Below are positions 23,345 through 34,514 of a stretch of DNA of 64,000 nucleotides, piece by piece (position 1 is the stretch's first letter; the number at the start of each line of letters is the position of its first letter). Source of the DNA: Ophiura sarsii (taxonomy: Eukaryota; Echinodermata; Ophiuroidea; Amphilepidida; Ophiuridae); the NCBI GenBank assembly GCA_035610835.1, contig CM069457.1, positions 45,112,381-45,176,380 of the forward strand, given 5' to 3'. Below the pieces are notes generated by a model. That model had not been told where the DNA came from. It made no database searches and was given only the letters and a program-made list of their open reading frames with translations. The translations under genes and the position numbers were made by a program.

Positions 23345-23599
23345 CGTACTACGTGTTGTTTTCAATAGCTAAATATTTTCTTCTGTGGCGTTTTGACTTT
23401 TGTTGTTGTTATAAAATATCAATTTAAGTCTGTTAAATAATTGTTGAGATTCAGTTTTAGAACATGCATATAGGGAGGTGGTAGTATCATTTAGTTGTTG
23501 ATCGGGTGCAGACAACTAAAGACTACTAATGAAAAGTTATATAAGATGACTGACAAATAGTTGGTGACTTTACTCTTATCAATTTGTTTTATGGAGAGA

Positions 23600-24085
23600 C
23601 TCAAGGAAGTCACTATTTAAATTTTGTGAGTGCTGTAATTATTGAACTATGACTCAAATGTATATAAAAGTATACATTTTTGGAAAGGAAATAGGTCAGA
23701 GAATCCAAATGTTGTGTCAATTTTGACCCAAAATGTTGATTTATTGAGAAAATCACAAAATTTCACTTTTTTGACCCACAAAAGTTCAACGAAGCTAAAA
23801 AAAAAAAATTATATTAGGTTTAAAAAATAAAAAAACGGGAATTTGGCATTTTTTTGACTCAAAGATTATTGTTGTTAGCCTTGTTAAACTTTTTGGGGAC
23901 AAAAAAGTGATTTTTTTGTGATTTCACCAACAAAAAAATCAACATTTTTGGTCAAAATTGACGCAAAATTTGAATTTTCTGATCCATTTCCTTTCCAAAA
24001 ATATTTATTTTTATATACATTGATTAATAGTTCAATAATTACAGCACTAACCAAATTCAAAAAATCAAGTCAAAAACTTCCATGA
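23600..24085. mobile_element. Fold-back element, GTATAC-core type, copy 2
   Basis: Same arms as the element at 1.2-1.6 kb: GTGCTGTAATTATTGAACTA, then TATATAAAAGTATACATTTT (23,661-23,680), then GGAAAGGAAATAGGTCAGAG. The right arm ends AGTTCAATAATTACAGCACT. The loop differs and is longer. Confidence 0.78.
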
Positions 24086-24133
24086 GTCCCCACTTAAGTG
24101 TCACTTTTTAAACAAATTTGTGATAATGATATA

Positions 24134-24346
24134 AGGATGGCACCCAGATTCGTACGGATTGAAAACCGTAGATCGGAGAGGGTTAACACATTAGGATAAA
24201 CGGACAGTTTTGTGTAGATAAACGGAACACGGTTAAATAATGACCAATCAATACGTGTTTAGCCATGCTTAGCGAGCGCATTGAACAACTCTCGTGAACG
24301 AACAGCCGATCTACGGTTTTCAATCCGTACGAATATGGATGCCATA
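24134..24346. repeat. Short fold-back
   Basis: ATTCGTACGGATTGAAAACC and CGTAGATCGG at the left pair with CCGATCTACG and GGTTTTCAATCCGTACGAAT at the right. Target duplication not evident. Confidence 0.7.
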
Positions 24347-24544
24347 AGTCCACATTTTTATTTGTATACTTGAATAAAATCCGTATATTTTCAATTATCT
24401 GTAACAGTGTAATCAATAAGATGTTCTGAACACATGAAGTTAGGAATGCACCCTCACACCCACAGCTGTCACAGAAACGGATTAACCAGAAGTTCGCCAC
24501 AATAAGTTAGTTCTACCTGTTCTGAAATAACCGCGCTATAAATT

Positions 24545-24836
24545 AAACAATTGCATGTCAAAATAAGCAGACAATAATTCTCTATAATGTCTGTTTGAAA
24601 TTAAGATGTACGCATTCATGCATGGCTGAGCACATTCATTAAGCAATGGTAAGGTTCATATTGTGTTCAATCATTACCATTAACATTTGAATGGAGGGAT
24701 TCATTTGCAATCTTCTTCCACAGACCTTGCCATTGTCAAGTGAATGGGATCTGCCATGCATGAGTGATCATGTCTAAATTCCATGTTAAGCTGTTAGAGG
24801 ATTACTTTCTGCTTATTTTGATATACAATTATATAT
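24545..24836. repeat. Fold-back with a second inner inverted pair
   Basis: CAATTGCATGTCAAAATAAG pairs with CTTATTTTGATATACAATT. Inside it, ATGCATGGCTGAGCACATTC pairs with GAATGGGATCTGCCATGCAT. Confidence 0.6.
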
Positions 24837-24908
24837 ATTATATTAAATATTAATTTGAAATATTTGGACTTTACTAAGGGGCAAGGAACGTCACGTGATA
24901 GTTGAGTG

Positions 24909-24954
24909 TATATAAAACAAACCTTTGGACTCAGATATCATATTTCTGACGTCA
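24909..24954 (+). promoter_or_regulatory. Candidate promoter elements upstream of the TPR gene
   Basis: A TATATAAAA box (24,909-24,917) and a palindromic TGACGTCA (24,947-24,954, CRE type) lie about 650 bp upstream of the proposed ATG. Neither is tied to a transcript here, and an intron in the 5' UTR would be needed or a long leader accepted. Confidence 0.25.
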
Positions 24955-25584
24955 TTGATTATCATACAAAGAAAAAACCATGTTGAGTAAACATTACGGT
25001 CTACATAAAAATCGCAGTGTAGTTAAAGAAAAACGACAATGATATCCACGACACCCAACCAACACAGTCAAGTGAGAGCCAATAGCGAAATCTACTATAA
25101 TAGAAATCGCATTATTATTAAAAAAAACTGTGAAGATGATAAAAATACAACACATCAGGAATTCAAAAGAAAAGTAGGCCTATATGAATTTTCGTTTACA
25201 ATTTCCATGTAGGAAACTTACTATTTTTTGTTGTCTTCCTGGATTGTGCTTGATCTAGAACCCGTGTTCTTGGATGATCGTACGTGATCGTGGTTAAACA
25301 AGGTCAACACATTATCTCAATTGAAATAAAACCACACATGTTGCACCGTTAAGGGCTCAGCAGACTCTACAACGCTCCAACGCTGAGCGCAAGCGTTGAC
25401 CACCGTTTACCAATCAGACTGCGTCATTGTGTTGTGATGGAGCTACTACGCATATGTGAGAGCGCAAAGAGTTCGAGTGTAGTGGAGTATGCTCAGCGCT
25501 TTATGGAACATAATTACAACGGCCATTGCCATTCGGGAAAAACCCATATAATCGAGTAGCAAAGTCCAGGAAAATGGAATAACG

Positions 25585-28500
25585 ATGGCGATGAATATCA
25601 TAGCCAAGGGGAAGAACATCTTCACAGCCGTCACAGAAGGAGGAAAACCAATGTCAACATTAATCCCAGAACAGGTTCAAACGAACATGGATTCTCGATA
25701 TCAGATGGACACTTTACGCATTGGGAACCCAATAGACCGATTTGATATCCAGCCATTTCTTCGTCGGATACTTGAAGATGAATACTCCCCTAAGGAAAAC
25801 AGACAAACGAATCGCTATTGTTTTTTCTTTGCGCACTTATTGAAAGAGATAACACAGGTCTCACGTCATGTAAAGATGGACGTCTACAGTGGTTGGTGGA
25901 ACAAAGAGCTAGCCAATCTAGAGATGCTACTCTTCGAAGCATTACACAGTGTAAACGAAGATTTCGAACTATGTTTCGATATAGCTTACAATGCTGAATT
26001 CTTCATTGTGAATCTTCTACCTAAAGATGAATCCGTCATGTTCTTTGAAGCGATGCTAAATGCTTCGAAACGTCATTCTAAACTACAACACGGTATAATG
26101 TTGTCTTTGTTCGGAGAAGTATTAAGATTTGTGCAGACACGAATTTCAGAAGCTTATGAACAGTATATGAAATCTTTGGATATTTTGGCTCCTCTAGGAG
26201 ATAGCAGGGATCTAGCATGGCTTTACAACCATATTGCATGTATATGGCTTGACAAAGGCAACTTCAAGGAATCAGAGAGGTATGTATATAGAATATACAT
26301 GAGAAGGTTCCACTTTTTGATTTTTTTTTTCTTCTTCAATTATTCTCTTTATGTAGACGATTTTTTTCTTCTTCAATTATTCTCTTTATGTAGACGGTCA
26401 ATCTTGATACAATTTAGATTGGATGGTCAAACTGAATCTTAAGTGAACACAAAACTATGCATATGAACCGATTTTAATTTGTTCCTCTCCAGATATTTCA
26501 AACTCTCAACGGAAATGTTGCATCATGAGGTCTTGCGACTGAAGGATATTAAATACCGCCCACGACTAAAACACTATCAAATATGCCCTCCACAGAAACA
26601 GTGTGAGGACTGTCTCCGGCGACATGACAGCAACAATATGACGCCTTGGTTGCGACAAGAGCAACTATGGACAGATAGCACTTTGGCGCATGTCTTGTCT
26701 AGTCTAGGTTTAATGTATCAAGCAAACGGTAAGTTTGAATACGCTTTCAATCCAAAGATACTGTGTACGAATCAGCTACTTCTATCTTTAAAGCTGCCAA
26801 AGGTTTGCGATTGAAAACGTATTACGTTCCAGCTACCTGTATATTTTGAGATATTTTGGACAGGCTAAACTGGCCATGAAGCTAGTATATATGCGTGTGA
26901 ACGATGTGTGAATGGTATGAACAACCTAGACCACCTGTCGGGACGACTCAAAAGGCAGTCTACACTCCTGCCATGTGCATTGCCACATGTGGTGACTTTT
27001 AGCCCCATTGGGCTAACTTTTAAAACTAAAATCTGCTCTATATCGTAACTGCTCTCAAAATCTGAAACAGCACTAGTTTTTGAAATTCGAAATTTGAACT
27101 TTTAATGCATGAAAGAGCCTAGAGCCTTGGGTCATGCATGAAAGAGCGAAGGTAGGGTAGCAAGTGCCATCTCTAGTTTTTATAACAAATTGAAGTTCAA
27201 AGTTTGCATTTTATTAACACAACCACTTTCAACAGTAACGCTTAGGGCTTCTAGTTCAACCCATGAAATTATCCAAGGAACGATACCAAGCCTAGAGCGA
27301 TGATAGGGTAGCAAGTGCCACGCAATAAACAGGTGGTGTGAAATAAATCTGAGAATGAATTTTGTAGGGGGTGGGGGGGAGATTTATTAGCCTCGAAAAT
27401 CTTGCAAATTAGGGGTTAGGATAGTCTGAAACTTTTACGTGATGAAATCGTAATGGTATACTGTATCGCAGTATATATATAAGTTATTTGGAGTGAAGGG
27501 TTTCAATAGGTTAAAGATGGCCACGAGATTCGTCTCAAACACATATTCCATTTTACAAAACATACAATCACATGGCCTCCGTAAAACTGTCGTAACTTCT
27601 TCATTATTCATTTAATCTATATAAAAGTATACATTTTCTTGATGAGTCCAATGAATCCAACCATGAACATGAAATTGACCATTTTGGAGAAAATTATTAA
27701 AAAAACGGTTTTTGACCCATGTGAGGGGTTTGCAAAAATAGCTCAAAATATATTTTGTCACATATTTTCGTTCTAGTTTTTGAATATTTGATATATTTCT
27801 TGAATTATCGACCAAAAAGTGCCAACAAGTGGTCAATAATTCAAAAAATAAATCAGGTATTAAAAAAACACCTTTTCTTCAAGAAAATGTTTACCTTTAT
27901 TTATATTAAATGAATAATGAAGGAGTTACAGCAGTTTTACGGAGGCTATGCTGAAGTCAACAGCCCCCTTAAGGCGACGAAAAAAACAGAAACCCTGTTG
28001 TACGGGCAAACGGACCTCTCAGGTTGGGTCGGTCGGTCGGTTTTTTCTCTCCTTATTTTTCTCTTATTTTCCCTTGAAATTAACCTTTTTGAAACATTAT
28101 GCCGTTATTAGACAAGCAAACAAACAGTTTGGGTCCGTAATCATTTGCACGTGATATTTTTTTTAACGACTTATAAAAAGAATGCAGCAACTGTGTTTCT
28201 CTATTTCGTCGCCTAATGGTTCTTACACACATTCCAAAACGGTCCTTTTCAAATTATTATTTAAGTGTATCTATAGCTGATATCAAATATGGATTTTTGG
28301 GGCTTATTATGCCACATGTCTAAGCACATAATTTTGACAGTATTTACATTTTATATGGATAGCAATTTGTAACACCCTCTGGTCATTTCCAAGACAAAAA
28401 TCAAACTTAAAATAGCGTCTTTTGGCCAGCTGAAAATGATATCGAAAAATGAAAGGATTAGTGATCCGAAAACATAATGGTTGAAAATTTCGTTTCCCTT

Positions 28501-29332
28501 CCTCGAAGTTATACATGTGTTTTTCTTTAATCATAACAAAATGATTGGGCAGTCCAATTACTTTAACAGTGACAAAACCATGTTTTTTGCAAGGTCCCTA
28601 TTATAGTAAGTGCATGTTTATCATAAAAAGTTAACAAATATTGCCCTTTTTACCAATTTTACAGGACAATATAAATTGGCGATCGAAAGTCACGAAGAAG
28701 CAATGCACATTAGGCGCAGGATCTTCGGATTGCATCCGACACTTGGTCAAGGGTATAACAACCTGTGCATAGCATATGAAGAGATAAAAGACTATGAGAA
28801 AGCATATGAATACGTGCAAAAAGGCCTGAACGTTAAAACTATGCTTGTTACTCGTAGGTCAAATACCGTGTTGGTATCTTTGCTTAACTTGGCAAATATT
28901 ATCTTTAAGTACCAAGGAAATGCCTCTAAGGCGTTGTATCTTTTAGATGAGGCTTATCAGATTAGAACCGAGTTGGGGTTGAAGCACCATCTAACTGCAG
29001 TGATACATATGTATCGAGGCAAAATGCTAGTGCACTTGGAGAAATTTGATCAAGCCGCGGAGAGTTGCGCCTTCGCAGTAAGAACATTTCAGGAAGAAAA
29101 AGGACTTCGTCCGCGTCAGATGTCAGAATCATTGCGCCATTGGGGTGTGGCTCTAAAGAATCTGGACAGACTCGATGAGGCAGAGAAACGGCTGTGTGAC
29201 AGTCTTAAGATAATTGAGAAAGTTGCTGATCAAAATGGCACTCCAGTTGAAGATGAAGACAATTTTAAAGAAAGCTTAAGAGAACTAAGAGATGTCAGAG
29301 CGATTATTGAATCGAGACTCGATCGGATCTGA
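25585..29332 (+). CDS. Tetratricopeptide-repeat protein, three exons, 532 aa
   Basis: Exons 25,585-26,279, 26,493-26,728 and 28,665-29,332 join in phases 2 and 1 and total exactly 533 codons including TGA. Residues 1-60 show no repeat; about 60-230 are helical and include AYEQYMKSLDILAPLGDSRD and the TPR-like WLYNHIACIWLDKGNFKESE. Exon 2 adds a Cys-rich insert (CPPQKQCEDCLRRH, about 262-275). Exon 3 is a run of about 42-residue TPRs of the kinesin-light-chain/NPHP3 type (KLAIESHEEAMHIRRRIFG, GYNNLCIAYEEIKDYEKAYE). TPRs are protein-binding scaffolds; the partner is unknown. The helical part before the TPRs resembles regions that follow the nucleotide-binding domain in NB-ARC/TPR proteins, but no P-loop is visible, so this may be a short form or lack upstream exons. 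The start is the first in-frame ATG; upstream exons cannot be excluded. Confidence 0.85.
26310..26398 (+). repeat. 39-bp tandem duplication in TPR intron 1
   Basis: Two copies of CTTCTTCAATTATTCTCTTT followed by ATGTAGACG, in tandem just after the exon 1 donor. Confidence 0.8.
27571..27950. mobile_element. Fold-back element, GTATAC-core type, in TPR intron 2
   Basis: Arms of about 66 bp: GCCTCCGTAAAACTGTCGTA at the left, TACAGCAGTTTTACGGAGGC at the right. TATATAAAAGTATACATTTT lies inside the left arm (27,618-27,637) and its decayed complement near 27,886. Confidence 0.8.
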
Positions 29333-29454
29333 AGAAAACGCAAATAATGTGAATGTCTGCAACAAGAATATAATACCGCCCAGGATACACTTTTTCGAAA
29401 CCGTGTTTGTTTCCCTATTTCCTTGTCGCTCTTGGACGTTTAACTATATTTTGT

Positions 29455-29460
29455 AATAAA
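29455..29460 (+). terminator. Poly(A) signal of the TPR gene
   Basis: AATAAA 123 bp after the TGA stop; the only canonical signal close to the end of the frame. Confidence 0.6.
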
Positions 29461-30261
29461 CATGGTATCATAATGTAGTTAACAGATTTCAAGTGGAACA
29501 TGAAGACACATAGGGATTATTTACTCGGGGTCGTTGCTGTTAGTCTTTGTTGTAGGTTGCATGAGTATTGTTTTAGTTAATTTTGTCTGAAAGCCACACG
29601 TTTAATTGCGCTCGGTTCCATCCCTATTCACGCTCAGTTTCAAATGCGCACATCCGCACATGTCTGAATACTTAACAACTAAACAATTACAAAAGTCATA
29701 TTATATAAAAATGTAGGACTGTCTATTTCTTGACATCAGTGTTGGATTCAGCGTTCACGGGATCTAGAGAGTTGGTACTATAATATCCCGTCGCATTCTT
29801 GCAAAATCAAGACAAATTGTAATCATTTTGATACGCTTTTAAGTCACGCTACAGAGGCAAATGAACTTAAATCTATGTGTGATTTTTAAAGCTACAATAC
29901 AAATGTATACCGTCCACATTGGCCTAATATTTAAATCTAAGTTAAACAAAAAATAAACAGGTTTTGTTAAACAAAAATATCCAGGTTTAACTAGCAATCA
30001 TTGCAGCCGATGAGGACAAAGACGATTGTATTATCGATTTTATATTAAGTTGAAAATTCGAAATAATATCTTATTTTCAGTCTATATAATATAATCCAGA
30101 CTGAAGTACAGTCTATTTTCTTATGCAAAGGTTGGATATCTGAGAGTATGATTGTAATAATGTCAATAACTGTAATGCTAGCGTAATTTGGAAAAATATG
30201 ACCTAGTGGTACAAAACAAAAGGCATGCAATAAGGCCAAATAAAAGAAGTTGACTTGCCGT
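29461..30261. other. Intergenic, nothing recognised
   Basis: AT-rich, no coding stretch and no clear inverted ends. A short repeat (GTTAAACAAAAA) occurs twice near 29,942 and 29,967. Confidence 0.35.
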
Positions 30262-30265
30262 TTAA

Positions 30266-30508
30266 CCCTAACCTCCTACCTACATTTTCCAAAGGATTTT
30301 TTTCAACGACAAAAACGCGGACAAAAAGAGTGCCGCCGCCACCAGGGTGGGGGCTTGAACCCACAACCTCTCAGTTGCGAGAAGGACGCTCTACCGAGGC
30401 CAACCATACTTGGGCGAGTATATTCGCCCAACTATGTAGCCTGAGGCCAATATTTCATCACACAGACATACTTTAACGTGGACATTTGTGGCACTGGGGT
30501 GGTTAGGG
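30266..30508 (-). mobile_element. tRNA-derived element with TTAA/TTAGGG-type ends, copy 1
   Basis: Flanked by TTAA and bounded by CCCTAACC and GGTTAGGG, a perfect 12-bp inverted repeat including the TTAA. On the minus strand it has a leader, a tRNA-like part (A-box-like TGGCCTCGGTAGAGCG, B-box GGTTCAAGCCC) and a T-rich tail. Same family as 30,557-30,820. Confidence 0.7.
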
Positions 30509-30556
30509 TTAATAAAACCATACAAAAAAAATAATAAAAAAGTAAAAATCCGTTAA

Positions 30557-30820
30557 CACTCACCTTCAATCCCACATTTTCCAAGGGAATTTTTTTCAAC
30601 GACAAAAATGCGGACAAAAAGAGTGGTGCTGCCACCGGGGCTTGAACCCACAACCTCTCGGTTGCGCGAGACGGACGCTCTACCAGTGCGCCACGGGGTC
30701 AGCCATACTTGGCGAGTATATTCGCCCAACTATGTAGCCTGGGGCCATTATTTCATCGAAAAAGTGCCACGCCAGTGCGAACAGACATACTTCACCGTGT
30801 GGCACTGGGGGTGGTTAGGG
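30557..30820 (-). mobile_element. tRNA-derived element with TTAA/TTAGGG-type ends, copy 2
   Basis: TTAA on both sides (30,553-30,556; 30,821-30,824). On the minus strand the order is CCCTAACCACCCCCAGTGCC, a 90-bp leader with GCGAATATACTCGCC, then GTGGCGCACTGGTAGAGCG (A-box region) and GGTTGTGGGTTCAAGCCCC (B-box). Unlike usual SINEs the tRNA-like part is not at the 5' end. It is the better preserved of the two copies. Confidence 0.72.
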
Positions 30821-30915
30821 TTAAGCGCCAACATCTGGGTCGGTCGGTTGATTTTTAATTTCTTTTTTAGATTAACAAAGAGTTACTACGCATGAACACA
30901 TAATACTTAGTTTAA

Positions 30916-31154
30916 CACTTTCCACGCGGGTATTAGTTTTACCATTTACAAAACAGATTTTTCAGAAACTTTTCCCATCTTTCAAAGTCTATCTCAAGGA
31001 TTACTGAACCAATGCTAGGCATGTTGGTACTTATTTTAATGCATTTCTCATGGTGATTCTAAATATGGTGATGAAATAAAATAATTATGAAATTTTTGAA
31101 TCATTTTGTGAAATTTTGGAATGTCGTCTGCAGCTGCCTGCCGCGTGGAAAGTG
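30916..31154 (+). mobile_element. TTAA-flanked MITE family, copy 4, complete
   Basis: 239 bp, starting CACTTTCCACGCGG and ending CCGCGTGGAAAGTG, with TTAA at both borders. Best preserved member; use it as the family reference. Confidence 0.85.
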
Positions 31155-31363
31155 TTAAAGAATGCTGAACATGCATCTTTCTTTTTTCCTAAAAGAAGCT
31201 TTTAATATTTAACAAATAAGTAATTGATAATTGTATGCATTGAAGTTGCAGTTAAATAGAACACATTGATTTAAAATGGTTTAGAAATATCAAAAATCAT
31301 TAAAAAAAACACCCGACCCTACAGTACAGCTCAATGCCTTGCGATGTAGCCCGATTAGTGCAG

Positions 31364-31428
31364 TCATTGCAATGTAATTGCACTGACATTGCACTGACAT
31401 TGCAATGACATTGCAATGACATTGCACT
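31364..31428 (+). repeat. 11-bp tandem repeat
   Basis: About six units of TTGCAATGACA / TTGCACTGACA. Confidence 0.8.
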
Positions 31429-31894
31429 GATGTGCGTTGACATTGTCCATTCTATTTCAAGCTGTACTGTAGATGTTGAGTTTTTAGGGTTGGTCGCAAA
31501 GGGCAAGTCAACTATTTATGTCGGCCTAATTGTTGTATATAATGGTAGCATATATTGTTTTCAAGCCATGTTTATATATATTTTAAAAATACATCATGAT
31601 TTTAACATGTTGAAGGGGAAGTGTAAATCACGTATCCAGCGGATTTGTGTTACCTGGTATATTCTAAAAGTGTTATAATATTTAAAACAAAATGAAGTAA
31701 ATCAGTACTATCATTTCATTATTTTAAATGTGTTGCTTTGGTGACAATTCTACCTGTACGTGACCAGTGCGTGACAAGTTGTGAATATACATTATACAAA
31801 GAGCTTTATGCCATAAGTTGTTAAATACTTTTAAAGGAACAACATACATACAAATAAACAACAAGTATTTGTGGCCATAGTATAAACAAATACA

Positions 31895-32645
31895 TGCCTA
31901 AGATAACATTCTCGCTCTATTTCGTTAACAATTGTGACACTTTGGATTTAATATTTGCAAACAAGTATTAATCAAAGAAACCCGGGGAGTGGAGGGTGGG
32001 GAGGATGGTAAAACAAGGATAAAACCATATTGGATTATCCTACAAGCTTATACTATTTACGGAATAAACCCTATTTGCTAACTGTATTAAATACAAATTT
32101 TATGCCAGAGCAAATTTGGCTCATCTTAGACGTGTAATAATGTTATCTTAGACGACTAACCTTACACGTATTTGTTTATACTATGGCTACTCATACCTAC
32201 AAAGATATAAAATAACATAAACTAACATAAAACTATAAAGAACAAGATTAGTGTAGATGGGGATCAAATATGTCTTGAGTGCCTTCTTGAAGGCAATAAC
32301 AGAAACAGACTGCCGAATAAATATAGGTAGATATTCCATAACTTAGATGCACAAACAGTAAAAGCCCGATCACCAGCTTTAACTCTTGTCATAGGATAAC
32401 GAAGATAATCCTTGGACGATCTTAAATGTCGATTTGTAACAAACATGGGTGTGCAAGTTCGTATAATGATTCTGCGAATGCGTGAGATGTTTCTTAAGGG
32501 AAAGATGATTTTGGTAGGCGCTTATGATAATAAGGAGAAGTGGTGATGAAGAATTCAGTTTATTTACATTCATCCAGTTATTGATGTCAACTATACAGTT
32601 TTGTATGTGAAAAATACAAGTAAAACAACTTTCAATTGACATCAT
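31895..32645 (-). mobile_element. CR1/L2-like LINE 3' end, degenerate
   Basis: On the minus strand, 32,446-32,264 reads RHLRSSKDYLRYP, GDRAFTVCASKLWN and, after a shift, YLPIFIRQSVS and FKKALKTYL. This matches the C-terminal end of L2/CR1 ORF2 (GDRAFS..A..LWN.LP..IR). Upstream, VDINNWMNVNKLN resembles the segment after the RT core. The rest (31,895-32,230) looks like 3' UTR shared with 4.66-6.79 kb. Confidence 0.68.
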
Positions 32646-32875
32646 ATCATTTTTAGCTTGAGTTGCGATACATTTTGCTTCATGAACCAGTTTGGAATTG
32701 GATCAAGTCTGCGTGATTAACTGGGTGATCTTGAAACTTGTAACGTATTATTTTTCTTTATAATCACCAGATAGTGTTTGGATACAGATCGGTTATTGAT
32801 TTGGACCTATTCTATTACGCTTTCGAGTCCTGAACACCGAACGAAATGATCGCCACATAAAGTCAACGGGATGTG

Positions 32876-33768
32876 ATAGCTGAGACTAATATACCTAAAG
32901 AGATAAGAAGCACGGTACTATACAGCTCTTCATCACTGTACACAAGGTCTGATACGGATATTGTTTAGTCAATCGCCAATCGATTATCATCATTCAGTTT
33001 AATTTGTAGCACGACCTCATTATTTGAGTAAGCGCGCTATTTTAATCCAGTATTATCCACACGTTCATTACACTTTTTAAATAACCTGAACGCACTTTAG
33101 CATGGGATGGCTACCGCCATACAGAACGTGATAGATTTCTAAAATGAATATACATTTATATCGCTATATTTTTGGCATTTCAGAAGAGATATGACAATTA
33201 AAACCTATTGGTTACATTCTTGGGCATATACACAATGTATTATGATAACAAAGTTCATGGTAATGTGTTTATATTTAACATGAATTGAGAAACAAATGTT
33301 ATACTTTATTTCATAAACAAGTTCTTCCAAACATCACTTTTTTTAGTTTTAATTCATAATGAATCTAAATACAAACTATGATATTAGGTTATCACAATAC
33401 ATTGTTTATATGTTCAAGAATGTACCCAATAGGTTTAAATGGGCATATCTCTTCTGAAATGCCATAATTTTAGCGATATAAATGCATATTATTTCAGAAA
33501 TATATCAAGGTCTGTGAGTCGGTCACCATCCCATACTAAAGTGCGTTCAGGAAATTAAGAAAAAGTGTAATACACGTGTGGATAACACTGGATTAAAAAT
33601 AGCGCGCTGCTACTCAAAGGATGAGTTCGTGATACAGATTAAACTGAATGATGATAATCGATGGGCATCAAATATATATAACAATGTCGCATCGGACCAT
33701 GGATCACTGCACATGGCAGATATCAATGGGCGCTTCTTATCTCTTTAGGTATATTAGTCTCAGGTGAT
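32876..33768. mobile_element. Near-complete 890-bp palindrome (fold-back element)
   Basis: The two halves are inverted copies of about 430 bp. Paired landmarks are ACTAATATACCTAAAGAGAT with ATCTCTTTAGGTATATTAGT, CGATTATCATCATTCAGTTT with AAACTGAATGATGATAATCG, and ATTTCAGAAGAGATATG with CATATCTCTTCTGAAAT. No coding frame. Confidence 0.85.
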
Positions 33769-34129
33769 AGAAGTCAGAAATGTGCGTGATCAAGTTAGAG
33801 GGAGTTACATAGTCACTTCAATAGTGAATTTAAACGTGCCATCTGAACAAGTGACACATATTGATCATCATTTCTAATCCTTCTTGTATAGATAAGGATT
33901 AAATTAGAAAGAAAATAAATTTGGACAACGGAAAGACATCAAACAACTTTTTCACTATTCAGGATATGATTCAAGATATAGGGAAGCACAGAAGAACCAT
34001 TATGTACGAATGATCAGATTAACATTTCAAATCACTGCCTCCCTTCAATTGCGTCTGAATGGTACACCGGCCAAAGTCTGTGAATCTACAATGATATGAT
34101 ATATATTGAATTTAGTTCTGGTGGAAAGG
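33769..34129. other. Intergenic spacer between palindrome and GPCR 3' flank
   Basis: No coding or repeat signal that I can support. Confidence 0.3.
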
Positions 34130-34514
34130 GCAGAGTGAGGAAACATGGAGTTTTGATCACAAATTGGTACAGTATAAATTGTTGCAATGTAGTTCATGGA
34201 GCTTTAAACTCCGATTAATGGTGTATTTCTAAACATTGTTCGCTTAATACCTTTGTTCCAAAATATGATAAATCCGCATATTTTTCTCTTTTTTTGTATG
34301 AATTAATTACAAATCAATCATGCTTACTATATTTCTGTGACAATTCATAGTTTGTACATGTCATGTATGGTTCAACGTGCAATAGGAAATTAATTATTAT
34401 ATGAACAGTTGAGGATCAAAGTAGCTATATATAAGACGGATTTGACGACTTTTGGAAACAAATACTTCATATGAAAGCATGATAGTTTGTGAGAAATAAT
34501 GACCTCTGGTAATT

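Larger units (their letters stand above)
20600..23480 (-). pseudogene. GPCR fragment (copy B): N-terminus plus upstream region
   Basis: 20,603-20,803, 21,469-21,675 and 23,345-23,480 match, in order, the N-terminal codons and 5' flank of GPCR copies A and C. Only about the first 20 codons (MTTDGICHAE-like) survive; TM1 onward is absent, cut by the element at 20,096-20,592. A tRNA-bearing insertion and a CR1/L2 LINE interrupt the flank. Confidence 0.82.

Noticed and set aside
30501..30520. Interstitial telomere (TTAGGG)
   Set aside because: Only single GGTTAGGG words at element borders, not a tandem array.
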